A stretch of 22,664 nucleotides of DNA from an uncultured Bacteroidales bacterium (GTDB lineage Bacteria; Bacteroidota; Bacteroidia; Bacteroidales; Muribaculaceae), in the NCBI GenBank assembly GCA_945828175.1, contig CALZQD010000002.1, positions 1 to 22,664 on the forward strand, written 5' to 3'. Position 1 is the first letter of the stretch, and every line of letters starts with the position of its first letter. Shown in pieces: positions 1-6,699 of this stretch. The notes under the pieces were generated by a model. That model made no database searches, was not told where the DNA came from, and worked only from the letters and a program-made list of their open reading frames with translations. The position numbers and the translations under genes are program-made.

Positions 1-238
1 TTTTGCTCTGGGTCATGACGAGGATGTCGCTTCGCGGGTTGACTCGTTTGCGGAGATACTCGACATAGGCACAGAGGATTCCGCGGGTGTCGACTCCGGG
101 CGGGTCGACGACGAGAAGGCGCCGTTCGAGACCGCGGATGCGCATCTTCTCGAGCGGACCGATGACGGCTGCCTCGGCGCGCGTGAGATTGCGGCCGAGG
201 TAGCGGCGAAAGTGATATGTATAAATTGTGCTTTTCAT
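1..238 (-). CDS. Unrecognised protein, N-terminal part (runs off the window)
   Basis: An open frame on the minus strand starts with ATG at 238-236 and stays open to the window edge, giving 79 residues. It begins MKSTIYTYHFRRYLGRNL and contains the stretch LLVVDPPGVDTRG followed by AYVEYLRKRV. Codon use is GC-rich like the core genes further right. A good Bacteroidota -7 box (TATCTTTG on the minus strand) lies only 8 bases upstream of the ATG, which supports this start and implies a very short leader. No signal peptide or TM segment is visible in the part present. I do not recognise the family. The frame and promoter make a real gene likely; the function is unknown. Confidence 0.6.
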   Translation of the reverse strand, partial: MKSTIYTYHFRRYLGRNLTRAEAAVIGPLEKMRIRGLERRLLVVDPPGVDTRGILCAYVEYLRKRVNPRSDILVMTQSK

Positions 239-246
239 CGGTGTTG

Positions 247-254
247 CAAAGATA
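247..254 (-). promoter_or_regulatory. -7 promoter box for the leftmost minus-strand gene
   Basis: The minus strand reads TATCTTTG, an exact match to the Bacteroidota sigma-ABfr -7 consensus TAnnTTTG. It lies 8 bases upstream of the ATG at 238. I see no clear -33 TTTG at the usual distance. Confidence 0.55.
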
Positions 255-381
255 TGACTCGGGGTTGCGGGTTTTGCCCATGTTTTCGTTGGTGGGCGCA
301 ATTTTAGTAATTTTAAGAACAGAAAAACATAAGGGCAGAAGGGCAAAAGAACAGAAGATTGTTTGAGACAGAAAGACATAA

Positions 382-462
382 ATGCAAAACATAGAAGAAG
401 CCCTTCACCGCTATCGTGAAGAACAAAAAGCCAAACGCCGCCGACAAGGGACCAAACTATAG
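382..462 (+). CDS. Possible 26-aa small protein or gene remnant
   Basis: ATG at 382 opens a 26-codon frame ending in TAG, product MQNIEEALHRYREEQ... with a basic KAKRRRQ stretch near the end. It looks like one amphipathic helix with a positively charged tail. A strong hairpin terminator begins 9 bases after the stop, which is the main reason to list it. No clear promoter was found, and the upstream DNA is low-complexity A/G-rich. It could be a true small protein or the stub of a gene cut off when the AT-rich segment on its right was acquired. No known family is recognised. Confidence 0.3.
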   Translation: MQNIEEALHRYREEQKAKRRRQGTKL

Positions 463-471
463 TAATAATAG

Positions 472-515
472 CCACCGGGGGATTAAGCTTCCTCCGGTGG
501 TGATTTTGCATTTTT
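472..515 (+). terminator. Intrinsic terminator after the 26-aa ORF
   Basis: A 10-bp stem (472-481 with 491-500, one G-T wobble, arms CCACCGGGGG and CCTCCGGTGG) closes a 9-base loop. It is followed by the T-rich stretch TGATTTTGCATTTTT. It separates transcription on the left from the operator-bearing promoter that starts at 524. Confidence 0.65.
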
Positions 516-523
516 ATAACCAT

Positions 524-560
524 GTCGCCAAAAATACTGGCGACCCCATTGTTAAATTTG
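524..560 (+). promoter_or_regulatory. Operator-promoter module 1 (vWA/nuclease operon)
   Basis: A 21-bp imperfect palindrome GTCGC-N11-GCGAC occupies 524-544. After exactly 8 bases comes TAAATTTG (553-560), a match to the Bacteroidota -7 box TAnnTTTG. The palindrome covers the place where the -33 element would be. The same palindrome, 8-base spacing and -7 box recur at 4659-4695 (minus) and 4723-4759 (plus). Likely binding site for the WYL regulator encoded at 3321-4244, as repressor or activator; the link is inferred from co-occurrence only. Confidence 0.7.
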
Positions 561-946
561 TGCTTTGGAAAGTCTGTGTCCGTATGATCTGGCAAAAAAA
601 ATGGCTTTGATATGTCTTAAAACATAGCGGTACATAGCGTTAAACTCATAATTTATTGCTAATTTTGCCGTTGTTAAGATATATAGACAACCTCCACGGA
701 AGAGACCGGGAGTATGACCATTTGCAAAATGCAATATGCAAACGGCTTTTGTTTGATACGGTGAAATCTGGAAAATTGAACCGTGCTCATTTCGCTGAGC
801 CTTATGTATCACAAATAAAGGTCGGAAAGTGTATTGTGCCCATACGGCGCAGACTTTCCTTCTTTTATCCTGATACAGGGCAATTCCAGAGCCTCACCGT
901 TAGGACAATTGGAGATTGTCTGCGTTTCTTTTTAACCTCATACATT
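561..946 (+). other. Long leader of the vWA/nuclease operon with hairpins
   Basis: About 380 bases lie between promoter module 1 and the vWA gene start. A second -7-like box (TAATTTTG) sits at 660-667. Inverted repeats are visible at 824-830 with 853-859 (GGAAAGT/ACTTTCC) and at 904-909 with 915-920 (GACAAT/ATTGTC). The second is followed by the T-rich run TTTCTTTTT just before the vWA ATG, reminiscent of a weak attenuator. The vWA frame stays open through this interval from a TTG at 656 (97 codons), but that extension has no recognisable domain and would bury a good lipoprotein signal. The interval could hold a structured leader RNA or a decayed gene. Confidence 0.35.
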
Positions 947-2038
947 ATGAAACAATATTTTTATTTATTAGTATTCTCTCTTCTTTGGTGTAGTTGTGAC
1001 AACGTATCTGGAATTACAGGCGATGTCGCTAAAAAGGCCTCATCACTCTATGATGAGTATTTGGGTGATAAGGAAACCTCCGTTTCTTTCGACTCAATTA
1101 AAAAAAGTAATTCGCCTATCAAATTTTCAACGAATGCAAGAGCCTCAAAACTAATGGATGAGAGGAGAATTTATTTGGTAGATTTGACGCGATCTATGGA
1201 AGGTTATAATGGAGCTGAAGATATTTTCGATAAAGTGAAAGAACAGATGAATAGTGCAATAAGCACTATGAACGATACGACATCTGAAATTGTCATCGTT
1301 CCGTTTACCGACAAGCTTCACGAGCTGTATATTGACAAAATTGCGAATAAAAAATCCATAGTAGATTATATTGCTAATTTAAAAACCAGACCGGGAGATA
1401 CAAACATATTAGATGCATGGCGAAAAGGGGCAAGTGTTCTTGACTCAACAAAGATAAACTATATGTTTATGCTTACAGATGGTGTGCATAATACCGGTGA
1501 ACCTATTGACAGTCTTTATTCAACATTAAGTAATTGGCATTCCAAGACACAAGGTAAATACCAATTTGCCTTTTACGTACTCCTCTCTCCTTCTGCAAAA
1601 GAGCAGGAAATCTGTAGAATTGTGGATTCTTCAAAACAGATGTGGCTTGTTCCCTCTATGAACATACAAACCGACTTCATAGTAGGAAATATGAATCAAA
1701 GCGTCAATATTATTGATAACAAGAGAATTAAGATGCATTTGACATGCACCAACCCTGAAATTTTCAATCATGGATTCCGATTTAGAATTTCGTTGCCTAA
1801 AAATGAGTATTATCAAATAATAAATGCCTCAGAAGCTATTGATAAAAATGGGGATGTTTTTTTTGAAATAAAAAAGTTGAAATCTCAAGAGGATTTGCCG
1901 ATTTCATATCGTACGAAAATTCTTATTGAGTATGATAGAATCAAATTTCCTTTTGTATTCTTCACTCCTGAAGAGTATAACCTCAATATTGTGAATGTAG
2001 GCACAAGAATCATGAATATTAAACAATTAGAAAGATGA
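947..2038 (+). CDS. vWA-domain lipoprotein
   Basis: 363 aa from the ATG at 947. This start is chosen because it gives a textbook N-terminal signal (MKQYFYLLVFSLLWCSC) with a lipidation-type cysteine near residue 17. The frame is open further upstream to 656, but that extension has no signal. Residues about 73-235 form a von Willebrand factor A domain with a MIDAS-like metal site: DLTRS at 79-83 (variant DxTxS instead of DxSxS), Thr152 in PGDTN, and Asp178 in MLTDG. The C-terminal third is predicted beta-rich. No TM helix follows the signal, so the protein probably sits in the periplasm tethered to a membrane. Its stop overlaps the start of the next gene by 4 bases (ATGA), so the two are translationally coupled and probably act together. 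The substrate or partner is unknown; vWA domains usually bind proteins in a metal-dependent way. Confidence 0.8.
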   Translation: MKQYFYLLVFSLLWCSCDNVSGITGDVAKKASSLYDEYLGDKETSVSFDSIKKSNSPIKFSTNARASKLMDERRIYLVDLTRSMEGYNGAEDIFDKVKEQMNSAISTMNDTTSEIVIVPFTDKLHELYIDKIANKKSIVDYIANLKTRPGDTNILDAWRKGASVLDSTKINYMFMLTDGVHNTGEPIDSLYSTLSNWHSKTQGKYQFAFYVLLSPSAKEQEICRIVDSSKQMWLVPSMNIQTDFIVGNMNQSVNIIDNKRIKMHLTCTNPEIFNHGFRFRISLPKNEYYQIINASEAIDKNGDVFFEIKKLKSQEDLPISYRTKILIEYDRIKFPFVFFTPEEYNLNIVNVGTRIMNIKQLER

Positions 2039-3324
2039 GAAACATTGTATGTATCATATTGGCTGCATTTGCAGTATCATGCTTCTGCATATCTTGTTCA
2101 GATTCTGAGAAAGAGCATAAGTTTGTGGACCTATCAGAACTTGATTTCGGAGAGGGCACATATCGTCCGAATCCTTTTAAGTTTCTAGACAATATTCCCC
2201 CATTTTCATGGATGGGAATGCCAGATTCCGTAAAGAAGGAAACAAAACTGGAAATTAACTTTAATGAAGATGCTATAAGAAGTCATTCATCAGGACAACT
2301 CGCTTTTGTCGACCAAAATGGGAACAAAGTCAATGGCGTTACTATTGGTAATGGATTGTCAGGTAGCATAGATATAAATGCTAAAACCGGGAGTGTAGTT
2401 ATACCTGTCTCATTTACCGTAAATCCGGCTGTAGGAGATAGCACTCTTACTGGCTCCATAGTCGTATTGGGGAACGATCTTGATCAGGTTAATGGGACAA
2501 AACTTTCCTCAATGGCGACCCCGATTGCATCATGGAGCCTAAAACATGAGATTGGTATCAACTGGCTGAGATGGACTATTTTAATATTGATTGGAGTCTT
2601 AATCCTTGCTATTGTTGTATTAATTCTTTATGGCTTGTTTAAATTAGGTGTATATATATTTAGCGTATTGGCATCTTTAAAATTTAATAACAAAAGAGAT
2701 AATAAGAAAAAATGCAAAAAGCAAGATGATAAGAATAAAAAAGACGAAGATGATGAAGATGATGGAAGGTATGCTAGAGAGATTAAACCGTCCATATTTA
2801 GGATTAATCGAAACTATATAATTCCAAACGGTTCGCAGCATAAAAATCCGCAAGGAAAAACTTGTGGACAAATATTAGACGAACTGAATGATAAGAATGG
2901 TAGAATAATTATTAAAAACGGAGAACCTGTTTTCGATAAAGATGGAGGAACTTTAAATGGCAAGCCTCTTAAAGCTTCTTTCCCTGAAGGTATAGATTCA
3001 TTCTTAAAGCCGGATGAATTACGAAGAGGCTCAAAGATTAATCGTAATAAGCTTCATGATGAAGCATTTAGACGAATTGCAAAAGAATATGGGATGGATA
3101 TTGATGAGTTGCAAGTATTTAAAGGTAATTCCGCGCCAGTTGAGAATTTAATGCAGAAATGGAATTGCTCTGAGCAAGAGGTATATAATCGTTGCCGTAA
3201 TCCTCATAGAATAGCGCGAGTACTTCACGAATGCAAAGATGGTAAAACAGTCCAGTTGGTTCCTTGGGTTTATCATCATTTCCCTCACACAGGCGGAATC
3301 GAGGCTGTTGCATCTAAATACTAA
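2035..3324 (+). CDS. Membrane-anchored protein with C-terminal HNH/Endo VII-like nuclease domain
   Basis: 429 aa, start codon overlapping the vWA stop. Residues 1-21 are a signal or lipoprotein-like segment ending in CISC. Residues about 30-175 are a beta-rich, presumably periplasmic region. A strong TM segment covers about 178-214 and is followed by a highly charged Lys/Asp-rich linker (217-243), which by the positive-inside rule is cytosolic. The C-terminal end has H398-E, then VQLVP, then HH at 414-415 and PHTGG at 417-421. This layout resembles the WHH/LHH branch of HNH/Endonuclease VII nucleases seen in polymorphic toxins, which usually read H-H/E...LVP...H...PHTGG. Here the domain ends a one-TM protein instead of a secreted toxin, and no immunity-like gene lies next to it. 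The nuclease assignment is by motif recognition; the signalling role is inference. Confidence 0.7.
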   Translation: MRNIVCIILAAFAVSCFCISCSDSEKEHKFVDLSELDFGEGTYRPNPFKFLDNIPPFSWMGMPDSVKKETKLEINFNEDAIRSHSSGQLAFVDQNGNKVNGVTIGNGLSGSIDINAKTGSVVIPVSFTVNPAVGDSTLTGSIVVLGNDLDQVNGTKLSSMATPIASWSLKHEIGINWLRWTILILIGVLILAIVVLILYGLFKLGVYIFSVLASLKFNNKRDNKKKCKKQDDKNKKDEDDEDDGRYAREIKPSIFRINRNYIIPNGSQHKNPQGKTCGQILDELNDKNGRIIIKNGEPVFDKDGGTLNGKPLKASFPEGIDSFLKPDELRRGSKINRNKLHDEAFRRIAKEYGMDIDELQVFKGNSAPVENLMQKWNCSEQEVYNRCRNPHRIARVLHECKDGKTVQLVPWVYHHFPHTGGIEAVASKY

Positions 3325-4244
3325 ACATTCTTATATCTTGAGAGTATCCGTTTGACTTCCTTTCTAGCATACTCACGATACCACTCCGGTGAGAGGACAT
3401 CAGCATCGCCGCCGAGAGCGAGAATGGCGGAGAGGAAGTCATCGGTTGGGCGGAGGCGGTATTCAAAGATGGTGAATTCGGGCGTTGAATCGATGATGAT
3501 TTGAGATTTGTGTAGGGGGAGTGTGCGAAGATAGTCAGCGCGATGGTAGTCGTTATATACCTTGACGCGGATTTTTTCAATATCGTATTCTTCCTCTATT
3601 CCGGTTATTACTCCAAACGCGGCGTTATAATACTCTTCGATGTCAAACGAAGGGTCGAATTCGAAATGTCGGTCTGTCAACTCTACTTTCATCATACGGT
3701 CTAGAGCAAGGTGATACAGGTTGCCTCCTTCGGGGTCCTTTGCCAACAGATACCAGCGCCTTTGGTTAACCTTCACGGCATATGGCTGAACATGGTGACG
3801 CTTCGGCCCAGAACGATAGAAGGGCGTGTATAGAATCTCGATTTCTTTGTTCTGACGCATTGCATCAAGAATCGGCAGCAGGAATTTTTCTCCTGATGGG
3901 ATATCCTCATATAATACACGACCTTGTAATGTTCGGTTATCATTGAGCACATTATTCACAGCAAACGCACTGAGAAGCCAACTTTTGGCCTGATGACCGT
4001 CTAAATCATGCTCGCTTGTAATCCGGTATTTATAGCCGTCACTTGCAATACAATCGATATTAACATCAAAAAGATCTTGGAGCAAGTTGATGTAGTAGCG
4101 AAAAGTTGAATTGCTCAACTTTCCCATCTCATCATCGCCATGCTCCCTGTCCCAACGATCGGCTATGTCTTTATAGCTGATTCCACCGGTCCGATATATT
4201 GTGTCAAGCACCCACAGGCACTTCTTCAACTGGTTCTTTGCCAT
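3321..4244 (-). CDS. WYL-domain transcriptional regulator
   Basis: 307 aa. Residues 1-65 look like a winged helix-turn-helix (ISYKDIADRWDRE, then STFRYYINLL). Residues about 130-190 are a WYL domain with the signature W164-Y165-L166 in RRWYLLAKD and the usual following LDRM. A C-terminal WCX-like extension ends the protein. WYL proteins are dimeric, ligand-responsive DNA-binding regulators and often sit in bacterial defence loci (for example BrxR and CapW). It converges on the nuclease gene with a 4-base overlap of the 3' ends. It lies 79 bases downstream of the small TM gene on the same strand, so it may be made both from the operator-bearing promoter at 4659-4695 and from its own -7 box at 4298-4305. 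It is the best candidate to bind the three GTCGC-N11-GCGAC sites in this segment. Confidence 0.88.
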   Translation of the reverse strand: MAKNQLKKCLWVLDTIYRTGGISYKDIADRWDREHGDDEMGKLSNSTFRYYINLLQDLFDVNIDCIASDGYKYRITSEHDLDGHQAKSWLLSAFAVNNVLNDNRTLQGRVLYEDIPSGEKFLLPILDAMRQNKEIEILYTPFYRSGPKRHHVQPYAVKVNQRRWYLLAKDPEGGNLYHLALDRMMKVELTDRHFEFDPSFDIEEYYNAAFGVITGIEEEYDIEKIRVKVYNDYHRADYLRTLPLHKSQIIIDSTPEFTIFEYRLRPTDDFLSAILALGGDADVLSPEWYREYARKEVKRILSRYKNV

Positions 4245-4297
4245 TGTTGTTTTCCAAAAGAATGAAGCTTCTACGTCTATGACGTTTGCATTCGTTG

Positions 4298-4305
4298 CAA
4301 AATTA
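4298..4305 (-). promoter_or_regulatory. Possible internal promoter for the WYL gene
   Basis: The minus strand reads TAATTTTG, matching TAnnTTTG, 53 bases upstream of the WYL start codon. No GTCGC-N11-GCGAC palindrome accompanies it and no clear -33 TTTG is seen, so it may be a weak constitutive promoter. Confidence 0.4.
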
Positions 4306-4323
4306 GCTAATAACTCTGATTTT

Positions 4324-4635
4324 TCAGGCTTTACACGGCAGAAAACTGTTCTTAAGAAAATAAAATACTCTTACGATAAGAAAAACCACACAGAGGGATA
4401 TGGGATCTTTTAACCAAAAGCATGATGACATTGTAGTTTCAACAGGCACTGAAAACATGATCGTAATATCAATTATCAACCCGATTATCAGAACCGGAAT
4501 TACATTGCTTAAGATCCATGGGAAAACTTTATCAAGCATGATGTCGGTATTCTCCTTGTCATTATCTATAGCCTCCTCATCTTCTGTTATTAATCTCTCG
4601 ATGTGTTTACTGATTTGTTTAATCTTACTATTCAT
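4324..4635 (-). CDS. Small two-TM membrane protein
   Basis: 103 aa with an acidic, soluble N-terminal helix region (about 1-33: MNSKIKQISKHIERLITEDE...). Two hydrophobic segments follow at about 39-64 (around NVIPVLIIGLIIDITIMF) and 78-95 (ISLCVVFLIVRVFYFL), and a short basic tail ends it. The minus-strand frame is preferred over the overlapping plus-strand frame because a full operator-promoter module (4659-4695) places a -7 box 23 bases upstream of this ATG. It is first in an operon with the WYL gene. No family is recognised. Position and topology suggest a membrane partner or regulator within the vWA/nuclease module, but that is inference. Confidence 0.6.
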   Translation of the reverse strand: MNSKIKQISKHIERLITEDEEAIDNDKENTDIMLDKVFPWILSNVIPVLIIGLIIDITIMFSVPVETTMSSCFWLKDPISLCVVFLIVRVFYFLKNSFLPCKA

Positions 4636-4658
4636 AGCCTCAAAGTTTTAATTTGAAG

Positions 4659-4695
4659 CAAAGTTAACATATTGGTCGCCGGATAACTTAGCGAC
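4659..4695 (-). promoter_or_regulatory. Operator-promoter module 2 (small TM/WYL operon)
   Basis: The palindrome GTCGC-N11-GCGAC covers 4675-4695. Reading on the minus strand, exactly 8 bases separate it from TAACTTTG (4666-4659), a -7 box, and the ATG of the 103-aa gene follows 23 bases later. Relative to the promoter, the inner bases keep the same asymmetry as in the other two modules (A-rich on the distal side, CYGG next to the proximal half-site). Placement upstream of the WYL operon suggests autoregulation. Confidence 0.7.
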
Positions 4696-4722
4696 CTGCA
4701 TGCTTTCAGAAAAACTTCATAG

Positions 4723-4759
4723 GTCGCCAAAAAATCCGGCGACATGCTTGATAACTTTG
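4723..4759 (+). promoter_or_regulatory. Operator-promoter module 3 (YaaW-family gene)
   Basis: The palindrome GTCGC-N11-GCGAC lies at 4723-4743, followed after exactly 8 bases by TAACTTTG (4752-4759), a -7 box. The ATG of the YaaW-family gene is 27 bases further on. It is divergent from module 2, with the two palindromes starting 48 bp apart, so regulators bound to both could interact. Confidence 0.7.
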
Positions 4760-4786
4760 CCGCAGAAACTTAAAAATAACCCGACT

Positions 4787-5566
4787 ATGAATGAAAACTT
4801 AATCAGCGTTCTCGAACGCGCTGACAATGAAGATCTCAAGACCTTGTGCGATATCATCACACTCGGCAAGAACGGCACGCCCCGAATCAGCGACAGTCTC
4901 ACAAGGACATCTGTCTATAAGCACAACTATCCTCGCAATATGTCGGCTCTTATTCCCAACATGGTCAGAGAACTTGGCCTTTACGGGAGCAACTCGGTTG
5001 TTAACTTCTTCAAAGGAGAAGGTTCGGACTATTCGACAATACTCCGTAAGGTGGCGAAACGTCTGAAAGTTAGTTTCCGCAGCACTCAATCAGATGAGGT
5101 AATTGAGGGCTATATGCTCCAAAAGCTATTTGACGACATGTCGGAGCGACTTACGGATGAAGAACTCCGCACCATGGCACGGGAGTTTGGTGTAAAGCCG
5201 TTGCGTTATTCACGGCAAGCTATCGTTGCAGCCATGCAAGTTGCAATCCGCAGAGGAGGAATCTACGGATTGACCTGGTCAATGAACGTTGCGAATGTTG
5301 TCGCACGTCAGGCCATAGGACGTGGCGTTGCGACATTCGCGTCCGGAACAGTTCTCTCCCGGAGTCTCTCAATTCTGACGGGCCCAATAGGCTGGGCTTT
5401 GACTGCCGCATGGACAGCATACGACATCGCCGGTCCCGCATACCGCGTCATTGTTCCGGCAGTCATCCATATAGCATATCTTCGTCAGAAAAATCAACTG
5501 CTCGCCCTTCCCATGTACGCTGACTTGGATGACGAGGATGAAGACGAATCATCATCAGACGAATGA
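4787..5566 (+). CDS. YaaW/UPF0174-family protein
   Basis: 259 aa from the ATG at 4787. An in-frame upstream start at 4700 is rejected because it would lie ahead of the -7 box at 4752-4759. The N-terminal half (LKTLCDIITLGKNGTPRIS, later GSNSVVNFFKGEG, then ILRKVAKRLKV) and the AYRVIVPAVIHIAYLR segment near 218-233 line up with E. coli YaaW (UPF0174), a family of unknown function. Residues about 180-215 are hydrophobic and Gly/Ala-rich and may associate with membrane. The last 13 residues are almost entirely Asp/Glu/Ser. It has its own copy of the palindrome-bearing promoter and so probably belongs to the same regulon as the vWA/nuclease operon. The palindromic terminator at 5583-5633 follows. 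Confidence 0.72.
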   Translation: MNENLISVLERADNEDLKTLCDIITLGKNGTPRISDSLTRTSVYKHNYPRNMSALIPNMVRELGLYGSNSVVNFFKGEGSDYSTILRKVAKRLKVSFRSTQSDEVIEGYMLQKLFDDMSERLTDEELRTMAREFGVKPLRYSRQAIVAAMQVAIRRGGIYGLTWSMNVANVVARQAIGRGVATFASGTVLSRSLSILTGPIGWALTAAWTAYDIAGPAYRVIVPAVIHIAYLRQKNQLLALPMYADLDDEDEDESSSDE

Positions 5567-5582
5567 AAGGCACACAAATGAT

Positions 5583-5633
5583 GCTCTTTAATATGTTATT
5601 AAGCATACTTGCTTGATTTTCATATTAAAGAGC
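5583..5633 (+). terminator. Long perfect hairpin after the YaaW-family gene
   Basis: A perfect 13-bp inverted repeat (GCTCTTTAATATG at 5583-5595 and its complement at 5621-5633) encloses 25 bases that contain a smaller AAGCA/TGCTT hairpin. It starts 16 bases after the stop codon. There is no strong T-run, so it may act as a 3'-end stabilising or terminating structure. Confidence 0.5.
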
Positions 5634-5656
5634 CTTACTTATTCGCCAGATTTATT

Positions 5657-5664
5657 TAATTTTG
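5657..5664 (+). promoter_or_regulatory. -7 promoter box of the 299-aa gene
   Basis: TAATTTTG matches TAnnTTTG and lies 28 bases before the ATG at 5693. The GTCGC-N11-GCGAC palindrome is absent here, so this gene is probably outside the regulon of its left-hand neighbours. Confidence 0.5.
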
Positions 5665-5692
5665 CGTTTAGATTAATCAACGGAATATCAGA

Positions 5693-6592
5693 ATGAAAAA
5701 GTCCAATGTCAATACTGCTTTAGGAACCTGTAAAATAGCTGATAATATTTCAATTACAGTTAATTTGGAGGACGACCATTCTTGCTCGGAATACCGTAGC
5801 TTTTGCAATAAACTTAAGATAAATAATTCTCTAAATGGATTATCTGAGGAAGATAAATTGAAGCTATTTCTTCTTGCCGGTCTGATGGCTCCGTCAAATC
5901 TAAACAATCTTCTTAAAGACAGAAGTGATCTTGTCATATCAAACGAATGTGGGACTTTGACATTGCGGGCTTTGAATAGCTTAGATTCCCTATTTGTAAA
6001 AGGGGATGGAGATGAATCCTTGAAACGAGATAATAGGTTTGCTTCCGTGGTGTCGCTTTACGACTTGAGTTTGAGATTATCCAACGCTCGGAAGTTCAAC
6101 CAAGATTTCATCTGCAATTTTCTGATGAATTTCGGGGCACGTATGGCATGGACACAGAATCCAAAAGTTGCCGAAATACTCAGCTCATGTGTGAGTGATG
6201 TCTCAGAAAAATTATGTAAAAATAAATTTGAAGACATAATAACTTTACGATATGTTGGTCGTATCGATTGGCAGAGACTTAAAGATGCTATAAAAAACGA
6301 ATTTGGAGCATTTATCAAGACTCGCAAGTCCGATTATTCCGACCTTTGGAATGTCTACATTGACATGCTGGAATCAATATTTCAGAGTGACATAAAACAA
6401 TTTGTCAGTGCTCGGAAGGTGATAAGCAAAGGAGAGTGGATAGAAGATTCGCTCCAATTATTGGTCAATGAGATAAATCAGAAATATGATGTTGACATCA
6501 GGATATGGCAAATCAAAGGCATGATATGCAAACCGCTATCAAACAAAAATCTATCTGATGTCTTGACAGATCTTGTACGTTCTATGCGCTAA
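5693..6592 (+). CDS. Unrecognised 299-aa soluble protein
   Basis: 299 aa, AT-rich, with no signal peptide or TM segment. It appears largely helical, with polar and charged residues spread evenly. Visible landmarks are GLSEEDKLKLFLLAGLM near residues 50-66, a WTQNPKVAEIL segment in the middle, and DVDIRIWQIKGMICKPLS near the end. I do not recognise a family. Its position beside the vWA/nuclease/WYL/YaaW cluster and its low GC make it part of the accessory segment. It has its own promoter without the shared operator and lies downstream of a strong hairpin, so it is an independent unit. No catalytic motif is evident. Confidence 0.65.
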   Translation: MKKSNVNTALGTCKIADNISITVNLEDDHSCSEYRSFCNKLKINNSLNGLSEEDKLKLFLLAGLMAPSNLNNLLKDRSDLVISNECGTLTLRALNSLDSLFVKGDGDESLKRDNRFASVVSLYDLSLRLSNARKFNQDFICNFLMNFGARMAWTQNPKVAEILSSCVSDVSEKLCKNKFEDIITLRYVGRIDWQRLKDAIKNEFGAFIKTRKSDYSDLWNVYIDMLESIFQSDIKQFVSARKVISKGEWIEDSLQLLVNEINQKYDVDIRIWQIKGMICKPLSNKNLSDVLTDLVRSMR

Positions 6593-6699
6593 ATATATCC
6601 ATTCTTAAAAGATTGATATAACAAATTCTAAGATAAGATAGGTAAAAAGTAGGGCGCATCAATCTGTAGTTGTGAGATGACCATTATATAATTACTCTC

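Noticed and set aside
656..946. N-terminal extension of the vWA protein from a TTG at 656
   Set aside because: The ATG at 947 starts an excellent lipoprotein signal, which would be internal otherwise. A -7-like box overlaps the TTG region. Kept only as an unresolved leader.
2035..3324. Secreted polymorphic toxin with immunity gene
   Set aside because: The nuclease domain resembles toxin tips, but the protein is short, carries an internal TM helix with a positive cytosolic side, and has no secretion adaptor domain or adjacent immunity-like gene.
4400..4651. 83-aa plus-strand hydrophobic ORF
   Set aside because: It overlaps the 103-aa minus-strand ORF. The minus-strand frame has a palindrome-bearing promoter correctly placed before its ATG, and the plus frame has none.
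4700..4786. Upstream start for the YaaW-family gene
   Set aside because: It would lie upstream of the promoter's -7 box (4752-4759) and inside the operator region. The ATG at 4787 fits the YaaW N-terminus.
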